Source: Zelonia costaricensis (taxonomy: Eukaryota; Euglenozoa; Kinetoplastea; Trypanosomatida; Trypanosomatidae). Taken from it: a stretch of 64,000 nucleotides of DNA. The stretch lies in NCBI GenBank assembly GCA_030849075.1, contig JASAOO010003555.1:1-64000 (forward strand), given 5' to 3'. How positions within the stretch are numbered: position 1 is the stretch's first letter; each line of letters opens with the position of its first letter. This document shows, in pieces, positions 34,650 to 46,100 of this stretch. The notes under the pieces were generated by a model, which searched no databases, was not told the origin of the DNA, and worked only from the letters and a program-made list of their open reading frames with translations. Both the position numbers and the translations under genes were made by a program.

Positions 34650-37297
34650 GGCAGCGTGACGCGGTGCACGCCTGTGCCTCACGTGCGCTCGCCCGGGCCG
34701 GCGCGCTACTGTGGACGCTTCCGGTGCCTGCGCTGCTCCCCGGTACACCTCGTGCGTGAGGTGCCTTTGCAGCTTCGCTTCCACTCTCGTGTTTACGCTC
34801 GCGGCCGCTCTGCAGGACTCGACATGCGGCACGCTTCATTGGTGCCGTTCGGGGAGCATGTGATCGTGCGCGGTTGCTCGTGCTGCGTTCAGGACGTGTC
34901 CGCGTCTCGCATCCTCGCCATAGATGTGCTAGAACTCGGTGATGGTGACGTGCTCGACTTGAGCGCTGCTGTCTTTGTTTTTTCGTGTTGTTGTTCTGGC
35001 GCCGACACGGTCTGTTGGTGTCTGCGCTCGCTGCACGTTACAAGGAACGGCCGCGGAGCCGAGAACAGAAAAGAAGAAGAAGTCAACGCCAATCAGCTTC
35101 TCGTACGCACGTGAAGTGCTTCCCTAGGCGAAGGGCGAGTGAAGCTTGGGGGCAACTTGTTTAGAGAAGGTGAACCGGTGAGCGCAGCAACGCGTGGTTT
35201 CCCCAGCTCGATTTCGAGGGAGCGGGAGCGGCAGGGAGCCAGAGCAGTGCCGGTCTTCAGCGGTCATCGGAGCCGTGCGTGCGGGAGGACGCCGCATTCT
35301 ACATGCCTTCCAAACTCAGTGTCACTTTACCAGGTGCTGTCTTCGCGCGATCTCCTCCTCTGCTGGACCCTCTCTCTTCTTCGGCGGCAGCCGCTCCGTC
35401 GCTTCCTCAGTCCACGCGTGCCTCCGTTTCACCCAGCAGTGCGTGTGTGTGCCTGCGCGTATCTGCACGCGCGCACCGTTTCGCACGGCTTCGTACTCCA
35501 CTCACAGTTTTCCTCGCACCATCTTGAGTGCGGAGCCATACCCGCGTCACGGCACGAGTGGAGACGCAGAGAAGCACTTGGAGCACCTCAGCGAGAGTCC
35601 GCTCAGCGTTGGCCCACGTTGACGGAACGCCACATAGGTGTCACCGGCGGACGTGCCCCCTATCGACTTCAAAAACCGCCCACCCACCCACCCCGTCCCC
35701 CTCCGCCCTCAAGCGGACACCTCCTCGTGCCTTGCCTCCTTCTCGCGCCCTCCGTGCAGCTTCGGCAGCGCGAGTGAGCGCCCACCCCCTCTAACCCGTC
35801 GTCACCTTCTCTCTCCTTTCTTTCCTCGCTCGAGCCTCGCTCGCACAGGCACACGGCAGCTCCTGCCCAGCCCGGCGCCGCCCCGTCCACCTCCCGCCCA
35901 CTTCGCCTTTTGCTTTTTCTCCTTCTGTTTGCCGCGTTGTGCGGGTTGGTGCCGCTTCACGCGCCTCGTGGCCCTCCCCCTTCCTTCCTCCCCCTCCCCC
36001 CTCCCTTCTCACTTTCCCAGTCTCAGCGCACTACTCCACCGCAGCTCCCGTTTTTGTTCATCCGCCTCCCCCTCACCGTCCCCCTCCTCCCTCCACCCAC
36101 ACCGCCCGCCCCCTGAGCACGTGCGCCTCTGCGCGTCTCGGGGCTTCGTGCGGCTGTCGCGGGCTCGGCATCTCATCGTGGCTGCCGCCAGCGTTCGCAG
36201 AAGTCGTGACGGGGAATTGCGGTGGCGTGTGTGTGTGTGTGTGTGTGTGTGTGTAGGTGGGTGACGAGCGACTTCTTTCTGCGGCGGCAACGTGGTCCTG
36301 GTCCAACGTACACGCTCCGCCGCAGCCCCTCCTCTATCAGTGTGCGTGCGCGCGCCGACTGGTTCGCTGCTCTGCTACGCCTTTGCTGCTGTCCCCTCGC
36401 GTGGCCGGGGGCACCGCTGAGTTCCGCGAACGAGCTCACATGTTGCAGTGCGGCTCAAACCACGTCTTTGTTTCCGCAGCTTCCTCTTTTCCGTTTCTTC
36501 CCCCTTCCTCTACTCTTTCAATCCTCATCGGCACGGCGGCGTGTGCGTGTGCGGCCGTGTGCAGACGTGTGCGTGAGGGGACGTGTGTAGCGGCTGCCAG
36601 TCAGTAGCCACTGCCCCCCTCCCCCTGCACCGCGCCGGACTACGCGGACGTGCTTGTGCGTGTGAGTCTCTCTTGTGCTCCTTTTCCTTCTTCGACCTTG
36701 TGCCCTCTTGCGGGTGTTTGTGCCTGTGTGTTGTTCTGCCCGTGTACACGTGTCCGACTGCGTTGCTGCCGCCTCTAAGCGCTCTCCCGTGTCGGCCCCC
36801 CCCCCTCTCTCCTCCCCATCTCTGCCTCCCTACCCGTTTCTTCCGCATTTCGATCGACTCTTCTCGCTTGTCTGTCTTGGCTGCGTCGCCTGCGTGTGTG
36901 TTTCGCTCAGTATGGAGGGTGGTTTAGCGTGCGAGCTGACCCGACCGCCACTTGTCTCTAGCTTTGCTTTCTCTTGACACACTTCTTTTCTCGTGTCAGC
37001 CAGTGCGGTGTGCCCGATCGGCTCACGCAGGTGTGCGACACGACTTCTCACGTAAGCCGTTTTCATCCTTCTGTATTGTCCGCTGGTGCGTCGTGTTGGG
37101 CTGCGGTCATCTACGCAGCACTGACTCCCCGTGCGGCGGCGCGTGCGTGACTCAAGGGGGGACGTGAACGGCTCGCGGCAACTATTGCATTGCTTCTCGT
37201 TGTGCAGCGCCGTGGTCTCTCCACGGTTGTGCGCACCGGCGGCACCGCGCACGCACGTGCGTCTTCTGCGTTTTGTTTTCCCCGCGTGCCTCCTGCG
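34650..37297 (+). other. Intergenic region, about 2.6 kb, pyrimidine-rich
   Basis: From about 35330 to 36120 the plus strand is strongly C/T-rich with repeated CT and CCC tracts. A GT microsatellite lies at 36227-36254. Another CT-rich block occupies 36480-36530 and 36780-36850. Many acceptor-like AGs exist; AG 37206-37207 is the last with an upstream T/C stretch before the kinase ATG. Overlapping open frames in all phases lack coding bias. I see no RNA gene. Confidence 0.5.
36227..36254. repeat. (GT)n microsatellite
   Basis: An uninterrupted GT run of 28 nt lies in the gap before the kinase gene. Confidence 0.85.
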
Positions 37298-38926
37298 ATG
37301 ACCGAGCCGCCGGACTCCCGCTTCACCGTCCTTGAGCAGATCGGTGGGGGCAACTACGGCTCTCTCTACCGCGTAATCGACGGCGAGGCCGCCACGCTGG
37401 CGGACCGTATCATCGCCACCAAAAAACTAAAGGAAGCCATCAATCACCCCCACGTACTCCGCGAGGTGAGCGTGCAGCGGCAAGCCCAGCAGTGCTCACG
37501 GCATGTGGCGACGCTCTTCCACGTCGTGCCGCGTGACCGCGTCCGGGCCGCGCTGGTGCTCGAGTACGTGCCGCTAGATCTCCGCTCCTTCTTGAACACT
37601 TTCTACTGCGAGCAGGAGGCCGCAGCGACCTCGCGCGCCGCGCCGCGGACGCCGCAGTGCTTTGTGCCACTCGCCTACGTGCGCCGCGTGCTGCGCGGGC
37701 TGGTGGAGGCGCTCCACTGCCTGCACGCGCGCGGCATCGCTCACCGCGACGTGAAGCCGGAGAACATTCTCGTTGAGCCGCTCGGGCTCGATCATCCGCT
37801 GCGGTGCGTCTGCCCATCAGCTGACTCCTCCAGCTCCGCGGAGGGTGAGGCGAGTTGCTGGGTGCACGCGGCGCGTGCCGGCGCTTGCAGGCAGGCGGAG
37901 TGCACCGGCGAGTCATCACCGCCGCTGGACAGGCACTACGCGCTCGAGCCGCGCCGCTGCTTCTTTGATGGCCTCGTGGCACTGCACCACGAGTTGACCG
38001 GCGAGGAGCTCGCCTCGGCCATCCACTGTCTGCACTGCGGCAGGTGTCGTCACCTTGCATGCAGGAAGCGTGCCGACGCGAGCGCAGCCCCAGCCGCGGG
38101 GCGAACGTGTGCACAGGTTGCTGGTGACGCGCTGGACGAGGAGGGAAGTGCAACGCGTGAGATGGACGCAGGTGTCGGTGCATCGCCGCCGCTCACGCCG
38201 GACGTGAAGCTGTGCGACTTCGGCTCTGCGCGGCACATCGGCACGCTGCGGCTGCGGCGCGCGGAGGAGCAGCGGGAGGAGCTCACCCCTGGCCCAACCA
38301 CGCCGGTGTACTGTGCGCCGGAGATGATGATGCTGCAGCGCTACGGCACGGCTGTCGATATGTGGGCTGTTGGCGCGATCCTCTTCGAGATGGTGACTGG
38401 CGAGTTCCTCCTCGGTGTCGGCACTCTGCGCTCCTTCTCCGGCGACATAGTCGTGCAAGACGACTACTGCGTGATGCACCGTCTCAACCAAATGTTCCGC
38501 CACCTCGGCACGCCATCGGTGGCGGAGTGGCGGCGCATCGCCCACCCGCTGTACTACCCTGATGCGATGCTGGGCCACCTGCCGCAGGTGCACGGCGCCG
38601 CCCTGTTCCGCAGCCGCGCCGACCCCGCGCTCCGCGACGGCGGATGCACGAACGGCTGCGGCAACGGTGCGGAGGTGCGGACAAGTGGAGGGGCTGCGGA
38701 GGAGGGCAGCGGCAGCACTGGCAGCGCACTGATGTCGCTGGCCGACGTGCTGCACTGCCACCTCGGGAGTGCCGGGGTCGACCTGCTGCGTGCACTGCTG
38801 TGCTACGACCCCGAGAAGCGCATGACGGCTGCCGAGGCACTCCGCCACCCGTTTCTGCGGGAGCCCGAAGCGGAGGTCGACGCGTGCGCCGCAAACGCCG
38901 CGCAGGTGACCGCGTCGTGTGCGTAA
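37298..38926 (+). CDS. CMGC-type (CDK-like) protein kinase with long Cys-rich insert, 542 aa
   Basis: All catalytic kinase motifs are present: Gly-rich loop GGGNYGS at 16-22, Lys42 in the ATKKLK strand, an alpha-C Glu at 56, the catalytic loop HRDVKPEN at 149-156, DFG at 307-309, and an activation segment ending in TPVYCAPEMMM. The kinase should therefore be active. The APE arrangement and DMWAVGAILFEM helix with a following CMGC-like insert and LGTP motif point to the CDK/CMGC group. Between the catalytic loop and DFG sits an insertion of about 145 residues (161-305). It contains many Cys and His, including C244-x2-C247-x2-C250-x4-C255, so a small zinc-binding module is possible. The ATG at 37298 begins right before the kinase fold; upstream codons of the frame are not supported. 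Confidence 0.85.
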   Translation: MTEPPDSRFTVLEQIGGGNYGSLYRVIDGEAATLADRIIATKKLKEAINHPHVLREVSVQRQAQQCSRHVATLFHVVPRDRVRAALVLEYVPLDLRSFLNTFYCEQEAAATSRAAPRTPQCFVPLAYVRRVLRGLVEALHCLHARGIAHRDVKPENILVEPLGLDHPLRCVCPSADSSSSAEGEASCWVHAARAGACRQAECTGESSPPLDRHYALEPRRCFFDGLVALHHELTGEELASAIHCLHCGRCRHLACRKRADASAAPAAGRTCAQVAGDALDEEGSATREMDAGVGASPPLTPDVKLCDFGSARHIGTLRLRRAEEQREELTPGPTTPVYCAPEMMMLQRYGTAVDMWAVGAILFEMVTGEFLLGVGTLRSFSGDIVVQDDYCVMHRLNQMFRHLGTPSVAEWRRIAHPLYYPDAMLGHLPQVHGAALFRSRADPALRDGGCTNGCGNGAEVRTSGGAAEEGSGSTGSALMSLADVLHCHLGSAGVDLLRALLCYDPEKRMTAAEALRHPFLREPEAEVDACAANAAQVTASCA

Positions 38927-39764
38927 GGGTGCGCAGGCGTTGCTGCTGGTCGTGTGGCTGGACTGCTGCCGTGCTCTGTCCAATTCGCGCTCGCCGTCTC
39001 CACGTCCGCCCGACCTTCCGCTTGGTGCCACCCGTGTGCGACAACACCGCCCGCGTGTGTTTCGGTGCTCCCCTCTCCGCTCCCTGCTCATGCCGTGCCA
39101 CCGCGGTGTTTGAGCGGCACCACCGGTGTCAGGCCATGAGTGGAAGTGGCGGGCGCCGGTGCGTTGCCTTTCTCATGTGTAGAGTTCTCCTGTGTGGTCG
39201 GGGCCCACCTGTGCGGCGGCTCATCGCAGGACGCCGGTGGCTCTCGCCATCCCCCGGCGTCCCGTCTCTGGTTTGCCTCCCCCTCTCTCCCTCTGCCCGT
39301 CTCATGGTGATGTGGTTGCGTATTGGTTGTTAAGCGGCGTGTGCGGGTTGGACCACGAAGCCGAACACGACGTTAGGGTCCCGTGACGCAATGGCAGTGA
39401 AGCAGGATGTGGCTCGAGCTGTCGTAGGCAGCGAAGGTCGATTGCGGTTCTTGGAGCCCTTTTTCCAGCACCAGCACGGGTGCAAGAGCTTGAGGAAGTT
39501 CGGCGCGCGGCGTCCCTCAGCTTGAGGTGAATCTGCTCGACTTCAGCGACGTTTCGTCAGCCCCCGCAGCTGCCACGCACGCGATCCTTCCCAAGCATGA
39601 GTTTGGCGCAGGCACACCCTTGTGGACTTCGTGCGTGTTTGCCCTTTGCGTTTATTAAAATATGTGTCTGCTTCGCCGGCATCTCTGTCGCAGCCGCTTC
39701 GCTACTTACACGCCCCTATGTAAGAACCTGTGTCTCTCTGTTTGCTGACGCGCGTGTGTTTGTG

Positions 39765-39765
<1 letters not shown>

Positions 39766-39798
<33 letters not shown>

Positions 39799-39803
39799 GT
39801 GTG
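39766..39803. repeat. (GT)n microsatellite
   Basis: A GT run of about 38 nt with a single GC interruption lies 840 nt downstream of the kinase stop codon. Confidence 0.85.
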
Positions 39804-40577
39804 GGGGTACGCTGCTGTTCAGTACCGTGGAGTATAGCGGTGGCTTAACACATCTTTTAAGTAAGCGGCAGAAGCCGGCTGCGGACCACGGCGGCTGTGG
39901 GACGGCGATGGGCGGGGACGGCGTGGGAGGGGCGCTTGTGGCGGTGCAGCACACTTTCCAGGCCGTCCCCGCTTTTCTGTCTCGATCTCGGCGTCTCGCA
40001 TTCACCTCGCTGACCCGCTTCCCCATGTGGGCTGGCTGCGCCTTTGGCTGCCGGAAGTAAGAAACTTGTCATGTGTGATGCGGCGTGTTCGCCGTCGACT
40101 GCCCTACTCAAGAACACCTGGCATATTGCGGCGCGCGGGCTGCGCTGCTTGGAGTCCCGGCATCGCTGCTCACACAGTCGCCGAGAGCATGAAGAGTGTC
40201 CTTCCCGGTGCGTTGATGCGGCGTGTAGTGAAGGCCCTCAATGAGTCGTGCACTGCTTGCGCGTCTGCGTGCGGTGCCGCGGGTTTTCCTGTGACTGCGA
40301 AAGGCCCGCCGGCTTTGCGCTGAGTTCTTGTGTTGTCAACTCAACTGGACTGACCTCCTCCCCACCGCCTGTCCACTGTTCCGTCCTCAACGTGAGTGTT
40401 CGTGCTGTATCACCAGCCTTCTCGGCGCGCTCTGCTACCCACCGCCCCACCGTCGGCACCGGGGCAGTGCCAACACATCCCACCACTGCGCCACGGTTCT
40501 TTGCGAAGGCTCTGGTGCACCCCGGCGAAGGCCACCCGTCGGCGTCTTACACATCCACGTCAGGCGACTCGCAGAGT

Positions 40578-40616
40578 TTTGTGCTTTCCCGCCTCGTTGT
40601 CCTCTTTCCACCTCAG
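40578..40616 (+). promoter_or_regulatory. Polypyrimidine tract and SL trans-splice acceptor AG
   Basis: A T/C-rich stretch ends in AG at 40615-40616. The leader of about 110 nt up to the ATG at 40727 contains no other ATG. Confidence 0.5.
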
Positions 40617-40726
40617 ACCGGCACGGACCTGCCAATCGAGGTGTCTCCCCTCCTCCCCCTTCCTCCTCGTTCTCCCACATTCATTCCTTCTCGCCCCTCT
40701 TCGCGCTCTCCGCTCTGGTTGGGGGG

Positions 40727-42037
40727 ATGGAGTACGGCATCCTCGTCCTGTGCACAGTGGTGCTGTACGGCCCCCACGCCGCGCTGTGCGGTCTCGCACT
40801 GGCCTGGCAGCCGATGCTCCTCGTCGCCGGCCTTCTCGCCTCCTTCGTCGCCATGGGCGCGCTGCTGCCGGCGGGAATGGTGCTGCAGCTGGCGACGCTT
40901 CTGGGCCACGGCGGAGGCGGCGGCTCGGCTGTCGGCGTGGTGCTCCTTGGCTTTGCCGGGCAGAGCGTCCTGCGCGTTGTGATGCTCAACGCGTGTCTCC
41001 TGCTGCACCGTGCCGGCCGGCAGCACGGGTGGCTGCTCGTCCGCAGCCGCTTTCCGCTGGTGCCGCTCAGCATTGCCATTGGCGCGGGTTTCGCCACGAG
41101 CTCGCTGATCGTGGGTGGCGGCAACCTGCTGGCGGTTGGCTGGGAGGCGCGGCGGGCCCTCAACGGTCAGGGCGTGTTGGACAGCCCCGTCTTCGGCAGC
41201 GTCGCAGAGGCCTCCGCGTTTCTCTCTGCGAGCGGGAGCTGTGCCCGGCTGCCGCGCCTCGTGCAGTCGTGCTTCCAGCAGACCTTCTTCACGTGCTGCC
41301 AGGTGGCGTGGACGGTGATGATGGGGCAGGCCTACGCAGCGCTGCGCCCACACGATGTTTCGGCGGCGGTGGCGGCCGACGTGGACGGCGCCGCACCGCT
41401 CGCGGGCTCCCCGAGCGCGGACACGCCGGCGTCACTAGGCGGCACAAGTGGTGGCTGCGTCGCCGACCCGCACCGTTCTCACGACACAAGCGCCGAGGTG
41501 GAGCGCCGGTACACGGCGGAGCTGCTCGCGGTGGATGAGCAGGAGTTTCGGCCGATCGTGCCCCGCGGCGGCGGCGCCGATGGTAGCGGCACCTCCGCAC
41601 GGCAGCCGGTCCCGCGCGAGGAGTCGGAGGCGCAGAACGCGGCCGCAGCGGGGCTGGAGAATGCAGCAGCGGCGCCAGCAGGTGCCAAGACGAGTGCGGA
41701 CTGCGATGCAGGGACACGGGTGAGTCCGCCGCCGCCCGCCGACGCAGCGGCGGCCCTGGCGGGCAGTCTGGTGGCCGACTCCGTTCTGCAGCAGTGGCGG
41801 CCCACCGCCGTCCTCACCGGTGCTGCTGCGCTCGCCCTGCACGCACTTTTTGTTGTGGTGCCGCTCACGTCCATCGCTGGTGACGCAGCGGCGGGCGGCG
41901 GCGCTGGGCGGTGCCTCGTCACGGTGCCGCTGCAATGCGGCGTGACCCTGGTGTCGGTGCTGTGGGGGCTCTGGATCGTGCACCTGGAGCGGCACCCCTC
42001 CGAGTACGTGCTGCTCGACTCGTCGCGAAGGTCGTGA
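40727..42037 (+). CDS. Probable APH-1 family protein (gamma-secretase subunit), 436 aa
   Basis: A polytopic membrane protein with about seven hydrophobic segments. Several places match APH-1. They are the first segment with a Gly-Pro after CTVVLY (residues 9-16), a GQSVLR motif in the third segment like QEVFR of human APH-1, and the IGAGFATSS helix in the place of the GLSFGIISG helix. A fifth segment contains Gln192 and Trp195 where APH-1 has His and Trp, and the final segment reads VSVLWGLW. A candidate for the second conserved His is His372. A polar, disordered loop of about 150 residues (roughly 208-360) separates the fifth and sixth segments and explains the length above the usual 250-310. 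In other eukaryotes APH-1 is the scaffold that assembles presenilin, nicastrin and PEN-2. Confidence 0.65.
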   Translation: MEYGILVLCTVVLYGPHAALCGLALAWQPMLLVAGLLASFVAMGALLPAGMVLQLATLLGHGGGGGSAVGVVLLGFAGQSVLRVVMLNACLLLHRAGRQHGWLLVRSRFPLVPLSIAIGAGFATSSLIVGGGNLLAVGWEARRALNGQGVLDSPVFGSVAEASAFLSASGSCARLPRLVQSCFQQTFFTCCQVAWTVMMGQAYAALRPHDVSAAVAADVDGAAPLAGSPSADTPASLGGTSGGCVADPHRSHDTSAEVERRYTAELLAVDEQEFRPIVPRGGGADGSGTSARQPVPREESEAQNAAAAGLENAAAAPAGAKTSADCDAGTRVSPPPPADAAAALAGSLVADSVLQQWRPTAVLTGAAALALHALFVVVPLTSIAGDAAAGGGAGRCLVTVPLQCGVTLVSVLWGLWIVHLERHPSEYVLLDSSRRS

Positions 42038-42156
42038 CTGGCTCGCCCTTTCTGTATGTACCGCACGGGTGTGCGTGCATGCCTGGTGTGAAGGCGTGGG
42101 CATCGCGTGCGTCACGCGCCGACGTGCCGGCTCACTCCTCTCGCGTACTGCGTTTA

Positions 42157-42165
42157 TGTGTGTGT

Positions 42166-42198
<33 letters not shown>
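42157..42198. repeat. (GT)n microsatellite
   Basis: A GT run of about 40 nt with one interruption lies about 120 nt downstream of the APH-1-like stop codon. Confidence 0.85.
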
Positions 42199-42201
<3 letters not shown>

Positions 42202-42764
42202 GAACGGTGCCCTGCTTGCTGTTTGTGCTTTGCTTCTCTCTCGAGTGCCCATTCGCTGCATCGCTCGCTGTGACGAGAGGCGCGACGAAGTGAAGGCGAA
42301 GGTAGTTGATGAGGCCGTGCACGATCGGGCCACGAGAGCCTTGACGCCTGCGAAAGCGCGGAGCTTAGTGGCATGCTCATGGAATGGGCTCGGACTCCCC
42401 CCCCCCTACGCTTCTTGAAGCTCCCTGGGGCGCATCGGTGGCGAGCTGCTTTGAACACGGGGCTGCCTGAGTGCCTCTCAAGCCAAACTCAGCTCCTCCT
42501 CTCCCTCTCCCCCTTTCCTCCGTCCATCTCCGCCGATGTGCCTCTGGTTGCTCCCGCTGCGTGTGGCAAGCAACACGCCACGCACAGTCGGCGTTCTGTT
42601 TCGTTTGTTTCGTCTAATTCACTTTACTCGATTGCGTGTCTGAGGTGTGCCCTTCACCTCGTGTGCGCCACACACGTCTCGTGCCGTATCGCCGCCGCTG
42701 GCGCTTCACCTCGAGCAGCGCACGTCGTCTCTCCTCTCTGGCTTCCCTCAGCTGATGCGCAGCG

Positions 42765-42810
42765 CACACAAACACACACAAACATAAGCACACACACACA
42801 CACACACACA
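42765..42810. repeat. (CA)n microsatellite
   Basis: A CA-rich stretch, perfect from about 42789 to 42810, lies about 340 nt upstream of the LRR gene start. Confidence 0.85.
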
Positions 42811-43148
42811 ATCGAAACCTGTACAGTAACCAAACTGGTGTACGGCCTTGCTAAAACGATCGTTCCTGCAAAAACTGCCATCGCGCTAGTCCGCAGCAGC
42901 GCTCGTGAGCAAGAGGTCTGGCCCAGTTGCCTTCTCCTGCCCTCCTTCTTACCGACGTTGCCGTACCGCCGTGCCGCGCCCTTCCATGTATCATTCCCGT
43001 AGCGCGACATCCGTTGGCATCCCCCACTTGCGCTGCCGTGCCTGTAGGTTGTGTGCCCCCACGCCTCCAGCAGCGCCGCGCAGCCCCTCCACAGAGCACC
43101 CCGACAGCGCGGAGTGACCCCCTCCGTGCTCCTGTCGCGTGCCGGTGC

Positions 43149-46100
43149 ATGCACAGCATGCGCAAGCCCACCTCGCAAGACGGCGCCGCCGTCACCACCT
43201 CGCCTCCAGCATCGGGCCGGTGCACTCGCGGCGATGCGGTGCGCAAGGAAAGCGCTGGCAACACGGTCAGCGCGATTGCCGCGGCGGACGTACCGGCGCG
43301 CCTCTACACAGACCCGTACGCCCCGGTGCTTGAGCGGCAGCTGAGGGCAGATGGCACTGGAGCAGCTCCGCACAGGACTGCTGCGGTGACGAAGCGGTGC
43401 CCAGCCGCACCCTCGGTGCGGCGAGAGCGTGAGGCGGCATCGACCGCCTGCGTGCCGCCACCCAAGACGGAGGAGCCCGCTGCTTCTGCTGCCGCGGCGC
43501 TTGCGGAGGCCGGCGAGGTGGTGTGCGTGGAGGTGCCCGCTGCTCCCGCCTCGCACTCGAGCGGCTTCACGACGGCCGCGGCTGCGGGAGGGCGGCTGGA
43601 GCTGCGCCTGCGCGGGCTGACAACGCTGCCGTGTCTGCATGCCCCCGCCTCGCCGGACGCGCCGTCGGTGGAGACGCCGGGTTGCGGTGCAACGGACGCT
43701 TCCCCGGCCTCCGCACACGGCAGCGGCGATGCCGTGGCCAGCCGCCTCCACGCCGTGAGCCTGCGCCAAAACGCACTCACGACGCTTCTGACGCACACTG
43801 CGCGTGCCGCATCGCTGCCACAGACGCCGGCGCTGCGGCCGCGCGGCTCGCCGCTCCAGTGCTATGCGCATATCTCCTCGCTGGACCTCACGCACAACGC
43901 GCTCGTGTCCATCGCTGGCATCGAGGCGCTGCGCTGTCTGCATTCCCTGCGGCTCGCGTGCAACCGGCTGACGTCGCTGTCGCCGCTGTGGGCCTCGCCA
44001 TACGTCGCGGAGCTCGACGTGCTCGACGTTAGCGCCAACTTGCTCACCGAGCTGCTCTCTGACAACGACGTGCGAGCGCTGGAGGGGCACCACGTCCGCG
44101 TCGTAACCCACCCAACGCAGGCACGGAGCGCCGCTGGAAAGACGCGCAGCGTCAAGTCGGGGCAGTACAAGTCGATGCGGCTGCGCGTGCTGTACGCCTC
44201 CAGCAACCAGCTTCGCGAGGTGCCCAGTGCGCTGTACAGCATGACGCAGCTCGCGGACCTGCGGCTGAACAAGAACGCCATCGCGGCCGTGCCGGAGGGG
44301 TTCCCGTCGCGGGTGTGCTTGCCGAACCTCGCCCGCCTGGACCTGAGCGCGAACGAGCTCCCGGACACGACGGCAGAGGCGGTGGCGGCGCGGGTGGAGG
44401 GCGCGGTAGACGGCGCTGCTCGCCGCTCAAGCCCCGCGGTGCTGAGTGTGGCGGCCGCACCGGCTGCCATCGCGGCAGACACTGTCGCACCGTGCGCCGC
44501 CGCCCGGCGGCCTGCTCGCTCAGGCCGGAGCCGCTCCGAAAGCAGCGCCAGCCGATCAGCGGTTGCGACACGGGGGCCGTCGAGAGTTGCACCGCGCAGC
44601 CCGTCACCGCCGCCACGCAGTACGGCGTCCGTGGCGAGTGCCCCGGCGGCACGGCAGTCGCAGGCGGCGCGACGGGAGAAGCAGCAGCAGGAGCAGGAGC
44701 AGCAACCTGCGCCATCCCCCCCGCCTGCGGGAGGCAGCCCGGCGAAGCGGAAGAAGCCGCCGCCGCTTCCGCAAGCCGCCACCGCGAGCGCGGCGCCGCT
44801 CGGGCTGGAGGCGGAGGCCCTTAGTGCCGTGAGGTGCCTCGCGGAGAACGTCTACAGCGTCGACCTCTCCCACTGGGCCGCCGTGGTGCGCCGGCGTCTT
44901 GGGTCACTGCTCGAACCCGCCCCCCTCGTGCAGGAAACCGGCGCGCCGCCCACGTCCGGGGCTCAGCCGGCCCTAGTGTCACTCGGCGACGTCCTTGCGG
45001 CGCTGTCAGAGAGTCTCAGCGGCGGCGCCGCCGCTGCCGGCCCACGTCCCCGGCAGCGCCACGCCGGTTCCGCCCGCGCCGTCACGCTGCTGCAGCAGTG
45101 CCTTCCAGCCTGCACGCTGTCCTTCATCGAGGAGACGCAAACCCGCAGTCCACCGCTACTGATGTTGACCGGCATCGCCCCGGCTGCAGTGGCAGTGCAA
45201 GACGAGCTCCTCCTTCTCGAGGTGCTCACGCTGCATCTCGTCACTAACTGCCTCTCCACCGCGCGCCCCATCGGCGGCGGGGGCAGCACGCCGCACACCC
45301 ACTCCGCGACGCCGTCGCCGAGGCCGCAGCTGACCGAGCAGCCGAGCAGCGCCGGCACCACCAACGGCAGCACGCCCCCACCGCCGTCACAGGACCGCGG
45401 CGCCAACGAGCCGCCCGCAACACATACGTCCAGCGGGGCGCGGTTCATTCGCAGCGGCAGCGGCGCCTCGCGGCTGCTCAACTTCGCCTCCGGGCTTCAC
45501 ATCGTGCACGTGCTGGACGCCACCGCTGTCACGCCCGCAGGCGGCAGCACCGCGGCGCCGATCGCGCTCACGTGGACGTACGTGGCGTGGCGGCAGCGCT
45601 GGGAGGCCGCCGTGAGCCGCCGCCGCTTCCGGCACCGCAACTCGTTCGTGTGCGAGATGAAGGCGGGCGGTGCCACCGCGCGGCGCTCGCAGTCGCGATC
45701 GGCACTGGCGTCGCCAGGTGACCCACCGCTGGCCAATGGCGCCGCCCAGGACACGGCTGCTGAGGCTGCCCACACCGCGCGGTACGCCGCTGCGACGGCG
45801 CTGTACCCCTTCCCCGGCCCGAACGGCGGGCCGCGCGCCGCGGAGTGGCGGCGGTTGCGAGAGCATCGGCCGGCCCCGTACGCGGCGGTGCCGCTGCCGT
45901 GGGAGCTGCTGTATGACGGCCTGCTGCAAGCCTACACCCCGGCACTGGCGCTGCCGCCCCTCCTGAGCGGCGCCGGCAGCCACGCGTACCGCCTCGGTGG
46001 TCAGCCCGTCCCCCTCGCCAGCCTGCTGCTGTGCGCCGTCGACCTCCCGAACGCCGCGGCAGCCCCAGCCGTCGCCGCATCTCGCACCAGCGCAGGTCGC

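Larger units (their letters stand above)
38927..40726 (+). other. Intergenic region, about 1.8 kb
   Basis: The gap contains C/T-rich stretches (38990-39110, 39255-39305), a segment with no pyrimidine tracts and mixed composition (39330-39600), a GT repeat (39766-39803) and, at the right end, a T/C-rich tract with AG at 40615-40616 followed by another CT-rich stretch before the ATG at 40727. No gene is supported. Confidence 0.5.
42038..43148 (+). other. Intergenic region with GT and CA repeats
   Basis: A GT repeat (42157-42198) lies close to the upstream stop, a CT-rich tract at 42495-42540, and a CA repeat (42765-42810) in the right half. CT-rich stretches at 42925-43010 offer acceptors for the LRR gene, none uniquely. 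Confidence 0.55.

Noticed and set aside
42654..44111. 485-codon open frame on the minus strand
   Set aside because: It overlaps the LRR gene and its leader; no domain, and its right part mirrors LRR codons.
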